Assembly: GCA_959018155.1 (NCBI GenBank)
Contig: CAUEKH010000053.1
Location: 1-10,965 of the forward strand
Direction of reading: 5' to 3'
Length of the DNA stretch: 10,965 bases
Source of the DNA: an uncultured Hungatella sp.
GTDB lineage: Bacteria; Bacillota; Clostridia; Lachnospirales; Lachnospiraceae
This document shows, piece by piece, positions 1 through 5,920 of this stretch. The position numbers were made by a program, and so were the translations under genes. The notes beneath the pieces were generated by a model, which saw only the letters and a list, made by a program, of their open reading frames with translations, did not search any database and was not told the DNA's origin. Position 1 is the stretch's first letter. Each line of letters starts with the position of its first letter.

Positions 1-1901
1 AATACAGCAACTCCGTATGCCCCTAAAGGATATCCAAAGGAATAGTCCTGATTATCACACTCTTTCTTCACGGAACGGAACACCGGCGCCTTGTCGCCGC
101 GGTTGTACATACCGTGGGTATTGTCGAGAACCAGGGTGTAGCTGCCGCGTTTTGGAACGCCGACACGGTAGTCCGGACGTTCCACCGGGGTGAAATTGAT
201 GACAAATAAGAGGCTGCGCTTGTGGTCCTTCGAGTAACGGACAAAACTGAAAATGCTGCGGTCGCCGTCGTTGGCGTTGATCCACTGGAAGCCGTTCCAG
301 TCGTAATCGAGTTCATACAGGGCCGGGTACTTGCGGTAAAGCTTCAGCAAGTCGCGGACGTAGTCCTTCAGTCCGGCATTGAGCGGCTCGTCGGTTAGCT
401 GCCAGTCTAAGGCCACTTTTTCATCCCACTCATGGAACTGGCCGAAATCCTGGCCCATGAACAGGAGTTTCTTGCCGGGATGGCCCAGCATGAAGGTGTA
501 GCCAGCCTTCAAGTTTGCGAATTTATCCTCTAAGAGGCCTGGCATCTTGTTTATCATGGAACATTTTAAATGAACCACTTCGTCGTGAGAGAGGACCAGG
601 ATGTATTTCTCACTTGTAAAATATGTCAGTCCAAAGGTCATCTTGTGATGATTGTATTTTCTGAAATAAGGATCCAGCTTCATGTATTCCAGGAAGTCGT
701 GCATCCAGCCCATGTTCCATTTAAAGGTGAACCCGAGACCGTCATTTTCCGGCCGCTCTGTCACCTTTGGCCAGGCGGTTGACTCCTCAGCGATAACGAT
801 GGCGCCGTTGCCGCGGTTTGCGAGGACGCTGTTTAAATGTTTGAAGAATTCAATGGCCTCTAAATTCTGGTTTCCGCCGTATTTGTTGGGGATCCACTGG
901 CCATTTTCCCGGCCGTAATCGAGATAAAGCATGGAAGCCACGGCGTCGACCCTCAGGCCGTCCACATGGAATTTTTCTACCCAGTAGATGGCATTGGCAA
1001 TCAGGAAATTGTCCACTTCGTATTTGCTGTAGTCGAAGACCTTGGTGCCCCAGTCGGGGTGTTCGCCCTTCTTCGGGTCCGCATATTCATAGAGCGGCGC
1101 GCCGTCGAATTCAGCCAGGCCATGGGCGTCCCGCGGGAAATGGGCCGGCACCCAGTCGAGGATCACTCCTATCCCCTTTTTGTGGAGGTAATTGACGAGG
1201 TACATGAACTCCTGCGGCGTTCCATAGCGGGAGGTGGGGGCAAAATACCCGGTGACCTGGTATCCCCAGGAACCATCGTAAGGATGTTCCGCAATTCCCA
1301 TCAGCTCTACGTGTGTATATCCCATCTCTTCCACGTAGGCAGCCAGTTCGTGAGCCGCCTCTACATATGTATAGTAACCGTCTTTTTCCGGCCTGTTCTT
1401 CTTTCTCCAGGAACCGAGATGAACCTCATAAATGCTCATGGGGCCATCCATTGGAGTGGATTTTTTGCGTTCCTCCATCCACTTTTCATCGGCCCACTTG
1501 AAATCTGAAATATCGGCAGTAATGGAAGCGGTGCCTGGCCGGTACTCGGCACTGAATGCGTACGGGTCAGCTTTAAATAATATCTTACCGGATTTCGTTG
1601 TAATGGCATATTTATATAATTCACCTACCCCAATACCAGGGACAAAGGCTTCCCAGATGCCGGAATCGGCCAGCGGCGCCATGGGATTGGCTTCCGGATT
1701 CCAGTTGTTGAAATCCCCCACGACTCCGATCGCGTCTGCGTGCGGCGCCCAGACGGCAAAATACATGCCTGCTTTTCCTTTGTATTTCTTCGGATGTGCA
1801 CCCATTTTTTCATAAATTTCATAATGACGGCCGTTGTTGAAGAGATAGCGGTCCACTTCCGTGATAAAACCTGTCCCAATTTCCTTTTTGCTTCCTGCCA
1901 T
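1..1901 (-). CDS. glgB: 1,4-alpha-glucan (glycogen) branching enzyme, 3' end cut by window edge
   Basis: Cytosolic GH13 transferase that cuts an alpha-1,4-glucan chain and re-attaches it through an alpha-1,6 bond during glycogen synthesis. The reading frame is open from the ATG at 1901 to the window edge (633 codons). An N-terminal CBM48-like domain lies at about residues 30-125 (GDFNNWN near residue 62), followed by the GH13 barrel. All four GH13 regions are seen: LDWVPAHF (Asp249), GLRVDAV (Asp319, expected nucleophile), IAEEST (Glu372/373, acid-base) and LSHDEVVH (Asp440). The last visible residues, YPLGAYGVAV, match the usual GlgB C-terminus, so probably only a few residues are missing. 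The start is fixed by GGAGGGG at 1909-1915, seven bases upstream. It is the last visible gene of a minus-strand cluster, four bases after the amylase stop. No signal peptide is present. Identification is firm from the motifs. Confidence 0.96.
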   Translation of the reverse strand, partial: MAGSKKEIGTGFITEVDRYLFNNGRHYEIYEKMGAHPKKYKGKAGMYFAVWAPHADAIGVVGDFNNWNPEANPMAPLADSGIWEAFVPGIGVGELYKYAITTKSGKILFKADPYAFSAEYRPGTASITADISDFKWADEKWMEERKKSTPMDGPMSIYEVHLGSWRKKNRPEKDGYYTYVEAAHELAAYVEEMGYTHVELMGIAEHPYDGSWGYQVTGYFAPTSRYGTPQEFMYLVNYLHKKGIGVILDWVPAHFPRDAHGLAEFDGAPLYEYADPKKGEHPDWGTKVFDYSKYEVDNFLIANAIYWVEKFHVDGLRVDAVASMLYLDYGRENGQWIPNKYGGNQNLEAIEFFKHLNSVLANRGNGAIVIAEESTAWPKVTERPENDGLGFTFKWNMGWMHDFLEYMKLDPYFRKYNHHKMTFGLTYFTSEKYILVLSHDEVVHLKCSMINKMPGLLEDKFANLKAGYTFMLGHPGKKLLFMGQDFGQFHEWDEKVALDWQLTDEPLNAGLKDYVRDLLKLYRKYPALYELDYDWNGFQWINANDGDRSIFSFVRYSKDHKRSLLFVINFTPVERPDYRVGVPKRGSYTLVLDNTHGMYNRGDKAPVFRSVKKECDNQDYSFGYPLGAYGVAV

Positions 1902-1905
1902 AACT

Positions 1906-3240
1906 TTACCCCTCCGTAATCTTTAAGATAACACCCCGGTTGGCCGGGAGAGCCACTTCGATTTTATGGTCCCTTACGGGAAATGTCTTTCTATCAAGGA
2001 GACCTATAGCTACTGTACCTTCCACGGGACATGGAATTGTGACGGTTACGTCTGCCGCGTCGTTATTGACCGCGGTGATGATGGCGTCATTTCCATGATA
2101 TCTTGCAAATGCGTACTGCCTGTTCGTCAGCAGGAGTTCCTGATACCGTCCCCCGTGGAATTCAGGATTTTCTGCATGGATGCTGCCTAATTTTTCTATA
2201 TAATCTGTCAGTTCACAGTGAAGCTCCGGTTCTTTTGCAATCTCAATATGGGGCCTGAGTTCCTCGTCGCTCGTCTTCGTCCGTTTCCCCTCCACGCCCC
2301 ACTCACTTCCATAATAGACAGAAGGAATTCCTGGCAGGGTAAAGAGCAGCGTGTAGACAGGAAATAAATGCTCCGGATCCCTCAATTTGCTGGCAATTCT
2401 GTCCTCGTCATGGTTGTCTACAAAGGTGTAGAGTTTTGGCGCAATGGCTTCCAACCGTCTGACATTGTGAGCGATTTCAAAGTAATTGTGGTCATTGTGA
2501 CCGGAATAAATGCTCTTGTGCAGTTCATAGTTTGTCACGGAATGAAGCATCTCATCATTCACCCATCTGCTGTACTCACCGTGGATAACCTCGCCCATCA
2601 GCCAGAAATCTTCCTTCATGCCGGCTGTCTGGCTTCTTAATTCCTTCATAAAGCCAAAGTCAAGTACATTGGCGCAGTCGAGACGGATGCCGTCGATATC
2701 AAAGGTGTCAATCCAGAACCGGATGGTATCAAATAAATACTGCTTCACCTCCGGATTCCACAGATTGAGGCATGGAAGTTCAAAATGTCCCTGCCACGCT
2801 TCATAACCGAAGGAATCGCCCATCGGGCTTCCCCAGCCGAAATTAACGCCGCGGTACCAGTCGCGGTAACGGGAATTCTCTCTGTTTAGCTGAATGTCCT
2901 GAAACGCGAAAAATTCCCTGCCTGTGTGATTGAATACGCCGTCAACCACAACTCTGATACCAGAATCGTGACACAGGGAAACGAACTCCTTAAAATCATC
3001 GTTGGTTCCCAGCCGTTTGTCGACAAGCCGGTAATCCCGTGTGTCATACCCGTGTGTAGAGGACTCAAAAAGTGGTCCGATATAGATGGCGTTACAGCCC
3101 AACCGCCGGATATGGGGAATCCACTGATTCAACTCCTCAAACCGGTCCGTGACAGAAGCTTCAGAATTTGTTTTAGGCGCTCCTGTCATCCCTAAGGGAT
3201 ACATATGGTAAAATATCCCCTTCTCATACCACTTGTTCAT
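1906..3240 (-). CDS. GH13 alpha-amylase-family glycoside hydrolase, intracellular
   Basis: A 444-residue retaining alpha-glucan hydrolase. The GH13 signature regions are intact: VVVDGVFNH (Asp100, Asn104, His105), GIRLDCAN (Asp188, expected nucleophile), MGEVIHGEY (Glu217, acid-base) and FVDNHD (His277, Asp278). The barrel starts almost at the N-terminus and a short beta-sandwich-like C-terminal domain follows (about 365-444). There is no signal peptide and no N-terminal starch-binding domain, so it should act in the cytosol on maltodextrins or glycogen. Exact specificity (alpha-amylase, cyclomaltodextrinase/neopullulanase-like or alpha-glucosidase) cannot be read from the motifs. The start ATG at 3240 has GGAGG at 3248-3252, seven bases upstream. 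It lies 32 bases after the DUF2508 gene and directly before glgB, consistent with one transcript for storage-glucan metabolism. Confidence 0.93.
   Translation of the reverse strand: MNKWYEKGIFYHMYPLGMTGAPKTNSEASVTDRFEELNQWIPHIRRLGCNAIYIGPLFESSTHGYDTRDYRLVDKRLGTNDDFKEFVSLCHDSGIRVVVDGVFNHTGREFFAFQDIQLNRENSRYRDWYRGVNFGWGSPMGDSFGYEAWQGHFELPCLNLWNPEVKQYLFDTIRFWIDTFDIDGIRLDCANVLDFGFMKELRSQTAGMKEDFWLMGEVIHGEYSRWVNDEMLHSVTNYELHKSIYSGHNDHNYFEIAHNVRRLEAIAPKLYTFVDNHDEDRIASKLRDPEHLFPVYTLLFTLPGIPSVYYGSEWGVEGKRTKTSDEELRPHIEIAKEPELHCELTDYIEKLGSIHAENPEFHGGRYQELLLTNRQYAFARYHGNDAIITAVNNDAADVTVTIPCPVEGTVAIGLLDRKTFPVRDHKIEVALPANRGVILKITEG
1909..1915 (-). promoter_or_regulatory. glgB ribosome binding site inside the end of the amylase gene
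   Basis: GGAGGGG on the minus strand forms part of the last codons (Glu-Gly) of the GH13 amylase gene. It is followed by the amylase TAA (1906-1908) and, after four more bases, the glgB ATG. This arrangement favours translational coupling of the two enzymes. Confidence 0.8.
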
Positions 3241-3272
3241 AAGCTTATCCTCCAGAATCTTAAAAATATACT

Positions 3273-3491
3273 CTATACCTCCCGGCTTTTAAAACGCCGA
3301 AGGAGGAACTGATAACGCAGTTGTGCCGCGTTAAGTTCATAAATATAGCAGTCGATTAACGTCGGATCCACCACCTGTTCAAAATGGTTTCTGGCCGAGT
3401 CGATCGCTGTCTTGGAACGCTCGATCTCCCTTCTCAGGAAACGTTCTTCTTCCGAGCGGACCGCCTGTTTTTTAAATAAATGATGTTTCAT
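3273..3491 (-). CDS. DUF2508 (YaaL-like) small protein
   Basis: A basic and acidic, probably helical 72-residue protein with no membrane segment. The C-terminal half (VDPTLIDCYIYELNAAQL, then RYQFLLRRFKSRE) matches what I know of the DUF2508/YaaL family: a partly charged helix, then a Tyr-x-Phe-Leu-Leu-Arg tail. Molecular function is unknown. Two ATGs are possible: at 3500 GGAG directly abuts the codon, which leaves no spacer, whereas at 3491 the same GGAG (3501-3504) has a nine-base spacer, so I prefer 3491 (N-terminus MKHHLFKK). In Bacillus, yaaL sits beside recR, whereas here the gene heads an amylase-glgB cluster. The family call is from memory of the motif and is moderate. Confidence 0.72.
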   Translation of the reverse strand: MKHHLFKKQAVRSEEERFLRREIERSKTAIDSARNHFEQVVDPTLIDCYIYELNAAQLRYQFLLRRFKSREV

Positions 3492-3611
3492 TCCATTCAT
3501 CTCCGATAGATTGATTTTTATAGTTTGAATACTTTATAAAAATCAGTATATCTGGAAAATGGTATATTATTCATAAACTGTAATAAAAGTCCCGGTTTGA
3601 AACGGTTTCTC
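3492..3611 (-). promoter_or_regulatory. AT-rich promoter region of the DUF2508-amylase-glgB cluster
   Basis: This 120-base intergenic stretch is AT-rich and must carry the start signals if the minus-strand cluster is not read through from the ArsR gene. A TATACT (-10-like, 3545-3550 on the minus strand) is visible, but the hexamer 17 bases upstream is TGAATA, a poor -35. No rho-independent terminator (GC stem plus T run) is seen after the ArsR gene, so read-through from the ArsR promoter is possible. Confidence 0.35.
3599..3609. promoter_or_regulatory. Short perfect dyad GAAAC-G-GTTTC, possible operator
   Basis: An inverted repeat with two perfect five-base arms around one base, located two bases beyond the ArsR stop and upstream of the DUF2508-amylase-glgB cluster. 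A central CG flanked by A and T runs resembles LacI/CcpA-type operators that control carbon genes, but it is one base shorter than a canonical 14-base cre site. The regulatory role is inference only. Confidence 0.25.
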
Positions 3612-3989
3612 TTAAGTTCCTGTTAAAAGATTCTGCAGATACTGACCCAGTACCCGCAGTTCTCTGGTGCTGTCCGCAATCGTTAAATAGTAATAATTGG
3701 AGGTGCCTTCCCTGCGGACACTGACTAAACCGGCATCCTTGAGAATCTTTAAATGATGGGAGATGGCGGGGCGCGAAAGGCTCGTCTGCTCTGTAATTTC
3801 CTTGACGTTCATGCCGATGCGGCCGGAAGAAACGTACCCTTCCAGGGCGGCAGCCACATCCGTGCCCTGATTATCATAGAGACCGGCACGCGCCAGAACC
3901 TCGATAATGGTTAAGCGGACTTCATCACCAAGCGCAATGAAAATAGGCATACAGCTGCGAAACAGCACATTTAAATCGCCAGCCTCCAT
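3612..3989 (-). CDS. ArsR/SmtB-type winged-helix transcriptional regulator
   Basis: A 125-residue DNA-binding protein. A helix carrying FIALGDEVRLTIIEVLA (17-33) is the classic ArsR dimer/first-helix motif. The helix-turn-helix lies at about 60-89 (VKEITEQTSLSRPAISHHLK, then ILKDAGLV) and the wing at about 90-103 (VRREGTSNYYYLT). The metal-binding ELCVC-type motif of ArsR/SmtB is absent and the only cysteine is Cys14, so a classical arsenic or zinc site is unlikely. An insertion of roughly 20 residues (about 38-59) lies between the first helix and the HTH. The start ATG at 3989 follows AAAGGAGGAT (3997-4006), and a sigma-A promoter lies at 4031-4059. It is divergent from the Tad operon and upstream of the glucan cluster; which of these, if either, it controls is not shown by the sequence. 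Confidence 0.9.
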   Translation of the reverse strand: MEAGDLNVLFRSCMPIFIALGDEVRLTIIEVLARAGLYDNQGTDVAAALEGYVSSGRIGMNVKEITEQTSLSRPAISHHLKILKDAGLVSVRREGTSNYYYLTIADSTRELRVLGQYLQNLLTGT

Positions 3990-4030
3990 ACAAGAAATCC
4001 TCCTTTGGTTTAAAAAAATAAACTAATATT

Positions 4031-4059
4031 ATTCTACCATTTTGAAGAGGTTCCGTCAA
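4031..4059 (-). promoter_or_regulatory. Sigma-A promoter of the ArsR-type regulator gene
   Basis: On the minus strand, TTGACG (4054-4059), a 17-base spacer and TAGAAT (4031-4036). It is followed by an AT-rich leader and then the strong Shine-Dalgarno sequence of the regulator. TAATATTA, an eight-base palindrome at 4024-4031, touches the -10 and could serve as part of an operator. Confidence 0.75.
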
Positions 4060-4073
4060 TCATTTAACATGAA

Positions 4074-4086
4074 AAAACAGTGTTTT
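4074..4086. repeat. Perfect 13-base dyad AAAACA-G-TGTTTT
   Basis: An inverted repeat with six-base arms around a single base, between the divergent ArsR and tad promoters and just upstream of the ArsR -35. It is too short and too AT-rich for a terminator. It may be a regulator site; function is unproven. Confidence 0.3.
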
Positions 4087-4153
4087 CCCGCGCGGCTGAC
4101 GGCGAAAAAAGGCCGTAACTGGAATTATGTCAAGTGATTTGATGTATACAGTA

Positions 4154-4166
4154 TTTTTACTAAAAA
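4154..4166. promoter_or_regulatory. Perfect 13-base dyad just upstream of the tad -35
   Basis: TTTTTA-C-TAAAAA, with six-base arms, ends four bases before the tad -35 element. An eight-base palindrome TGTATACA lies just to its left at 4143-4150. The position suits an activator or repressor site for the pilus operon, but A/T-rich dyads also arise by chance. Confidence 0.35.
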
Positions 4167-4170
4167 CAGG

Positions 4171-4199
4171 TTGACTTTCCTGGGAAAATTGTGCATAAT
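4171..4199 (+). promoter_or_regulatory. Sigma-A promoter of the Tad pilus operon
   Basis: TTGACT (4171-4176), a 17-base spacer, and CATAAT (4194-4199): a near-consensus sigma-A promoter reading towards the tad genes, with a predicted start near 4206. The spacer contains a 12-base dyad, TTTCC-TG-GGAAA (4176-4187), where a bound repressor would block polymerase. Confidence 0.82.
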
Positions 4200-4205
4200 A
4201 GAGAA

Positions 4206-4354
4206 ACATTCCTGTACGCGTTCTGCGACAGATGATGATTCATGGGCATCACAGATTTTGGTGATTGCGACTGCGTGCCGAGTTTCCGGCAGGATTTCCA
4301 CTGGTTTATTGTTTAAGAAGAATAGGGAAAGAGGGGGATAGTATCGCTGCGTCT
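4206..4354 (+). other. About 150-base 5' leader of the tad operon
   Basis: This is the untranslated stretch between the predicted transcription start and the preferred tadV ATG. It holds two small possible RNA hairpins: 4212-4231 (CTGT/ACAG plus CGC/GCG) and 4248-4265 (ATCAC/GTGAT with an eight-base loop). It also holds a purine-rich GAGGGGG at 4331-4337. I found no match to c-di-GMP or other riboswitch consensus cores I know, and no terminator. Together with 3990-4205 it makes up the 365-base region without a convincing gene. Confidence 0.45.
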
Positions 4355-4879
4355 ATGATTTTACTGCCTGTTCTGGCGGCAGGTGCCTGCTGTGATATCC
4401 GGGAACACCGGATTCCGAACTGGTGGGTGGTAACGGCGCTGGTTTTTGGTGTGGCTTTGTGTGTGATGGAATCAGATATGGCAGGAGGCTGGATTTTTCT
4501 CAGAGAAGGCGGTCTCTTCCTGCTTCGCATGGCCGCTGTGTGCGTCGTGTTTTTCGTATTCTTTATATGCCGCATGATAGGTGCGGGAGATATCAAACTG
4601 GCCGCGTTGATCTGCGGTTATCTGGGGCTTAGAGCCGGTGCTGCGGCCATTGGCTTCGGATTTCTTATCGGGGCTTTCTGGTCCCTGCTTCTTCTGGCAG
4701 TGAAGGGGACATTTTTTCAGCGCTTTTCCTGCCTTCTGGCCTATATCAGGCGAGTTTACCATACGAAAGAGATAACAGCTTACTACTGCCCGGAGCGAGA
4801 CGGGACAGACGGAGTGATCCCGCTGGGAGTCTGCCTTTTTTTAGGGACGGCAGTGTATCTGATTCTGGGTGTTAAGTGA
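4355..4879 (+). CDS. tadV: TadV/CpaA-type prepilin peptidase (A24 aspartic peptidase)
   Basis: A 174-residue polytopic membrane protease that removes the leader peptide of type IVb prepilins at the cytoplasmic face. Both catalytic aspartates of the A24 family are visible: Asp14 in CCDIREHRIPNWW and Asp79 in the GxGD motif (IGAGDIKLAAL). Several hydrophobic segments occur (about 1-12, 24-37, 55-73, 82-116 and 155-172). The frame is open back to a TTG at 4265, but the family normally starts only about a dozen residues before the first aspartate, so I choose the ATG at 4355. The nearest Shine-Dalgarno-like run (GAGGGGG, 4331-4337) is 17 bases away, which is unusually far. It is the first gene of the tad operon; its TGA overlaps a possible GTG start of tadZ. 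Likely substrate: the Flp-like pilin at 9152. Confidence 0.9.
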   Translation: MILLPVLAAGACCDIREHRIPNWWVVTALVFGVALCVMESDMAGGWIFLREGGLFLLRMAAVCVVFFVFFICRMIGAGDIKLAALICGYLGLRAGAAAIGFGFLIGAFWSLLLLAVKGTFFQRFSCLLAYIRRVYHTKEITAYYCPERDGTDGVIPLGVCLFLGTAVYLILGVK

Positions 4880-4899
4880 CAAAAATCAAAAGAAACGGT

Positions 4900-4905
4900 G
4901 AGGTG
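4900..4905 (+). promoter_or_regulatory. GAGGTG ribosome binding site favouring the TTG start of tadZ
   Basis: GAGGTG lies six bases before TTG 4912. The same hexamer with the same six-base spacer precedes tadC (7863-7868), and it occurs again eight bases before the DUF5702-like gene (9326-9331). This recurrence within the operon supports TTG 4912 over the overlapping GTG at 4876. Confidence 0.5.
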
Positions 4906-4911
4906 GCGGAT

Positions 4912-5916
4912 TTGACGAAACGAGTGATGGCGGTCTACGATGTAGATCCATTTTATGCGGACAGGTTTGCGGAATTTGTGAATCAGAAGGAGCAGGTGCC
5001 CTTTGAGGTGATGGCGTTTACGACGATGGAACGGCTGAAGAATTATGCCGCGGAACACCCTGTGGAACTGCTTCTGATTAATTCCTCTGTGCCCGCGGAG
5101 GAGATCGGGAAGGTGGGGGCCATGCAGGTGGTGACGCTGGCAGATGGAGAGGTGATTCCTGTAAGCGGTCAGTACCCCAGCGTGTATAAGTACCAGTCTA
5201 CAGACAGTATCATGCGGGAGGTGATGGCGTGCTACTGCGCCAAACCGGTGGAACCGGCGCTGACTGTCATAGGGAATGCGGGGAGTATTATCGGAATCTA
5301 TTCCCCGGTAAACCGGTGCCTGAAAACTTCCTTTGCCCTGACCATGGGACAGCTGATGGCCAGGGACAGGAAGACGCTTTATGTGAATCTGGAAGACTGT
5401 TCCGGTTTAAGCAGGCTGATCGGTGATGAATATAAAAACGATTTATCCGATCTGCTGTATTACTACGGGCAGGGAATCTACAGCTGGGTGAAACTCAGCT
5501 CTGTGATTTACTCCTGGGGTGATTTGGACTACATACCGCCGGTGCGTTATCCCGAGGATCTCTGTCAGGTGTCGGCAGAGGAGATGGCTGATTTGCTGAT
5601 GCGGATTTCCAGGGAGAGCGCCTATGAAGCTGTTATTGTGGACCTGGGACAGTTCGGGAAAAAGGCGGTTTCTGTCCTGGAGGTCTGTGATACCGTATAC
5701 ATGCCGGTAAAAGACGACTGTATGTCAGTCGCCAAGATCGAGGAATTCGAGGAATATTTAAAACAGTCGGGCCATGCGCAGCTGAATGACAGAATCTGTA
5801 AATTAAAGCTGCCGTACCACAGCAGTTTCGGAAGAAGGGACAACTATCTCGAACAGTTATTATGGGGAGAACTGGGGGATTACACGAGGCAGCTGCTGCG
5901 TGGAAAGAAGGGCTGA
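4912..5916 (+). CDS. tadZ: TadZ/CpaE-like pilus localisation ATPase (MinD/ParA superfamily)
   Basis: A cytoplasmic or membrane-associated protein expected to place the Tad machine at a cell site. Numbered from the alternative GTG at 4876: an N-terminal receiver-like domain (about 18-115) begins with YDVDPFYADRF, but the usual phospho-acceptor aspartate after the third strand appears to be Asn69 (LLLINSS), so it is a pseudo-receiver. A MinD-like domain follows, with a P-loop-like SPVNRCLKTS at 143-152 and a Walker B-like AVIVDLGQ (Asp256). The P-loop keeps Lys150-Thr151 but lacks the signature lysine and glycines of KGGxGKT. Preferred start TTG 4912 (334 residues) has GAGGTG six bases upstream. 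GTG 4876 (346 residues) overlaps the tadV stop, and ATG 4927 is also possible. Its 3' end lies four bases before the tadA ATG. The family call is good; ATPase activity is uncertain. Confidence 0.86.
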   Translation: MTKRVMAVYDVDPFYADRFAEFVNQKEQVPFEVMAFTTMERLKNYAAEHPVELLLINSSVPAEEIGKVGAMQVVTLADGEVIPVSGQYPSVYKYQSTDSIMREVMACYCAKPVEPALTVIGNAGSIIGIYSPVNRCLKTSFALTMGQLMARDRKTLYVNLEDCSGLSRLIGDEYKNDLSDLLYYYGQGIYSWVKLSSVIYSWGDLDYIPPVRYPEDLCQVSAEEMADLLMRISRESAYEAVIVDLGQFGKKAVSVLEVCDTVYMPVKDDCMSVAKIEEFEEYLKQSGHAQLNDRICKLKLPYHSSFGRRDNYLEQLLWGELGDYTRQLLRGKKG

Positions 5917-5920
5917 AAAG

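Noticed and set aside
966..1508. 180-codon plus-strand open frame opposite glgB
   Set aside because: It lies fully inside glgB, whose catalytic motifs are on the other strand; the antisense translation shows no family pattern and no Shine-Dalgarno sequence.
4074..4135. Possible terminator or riboswitch between the ArsR and tad promoters
   Set aside because: The dyad at 4074-4086 is short, AT-rich and lacks a GC stem with a T run; no known riboswitch core was recognised.
4242..4316. 24-codon open frame in the tad leader starting with ATG and ending TAA
   Set aside because: No convincing Shine-Dalgarno sequence and no recognisable leader-peptide pattern; a short frame like this is expected by chance.
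4265..4354. N-terminal extension of tadV from TTG 4265
   Set aside because: The 30 extra residues are charged and mixed, unlike the hydrophobic N-terminus of A24 prepilin peptidases, and there is no Shine-Dalgarno sequence before the TTG.
4206..4354. c-di-GMP riboswitch upstream of the pilus operon
   Set aside because: Such elements often precede pilus genes in Clostridia, but the conserved GEMM-type core bases are not seen here.
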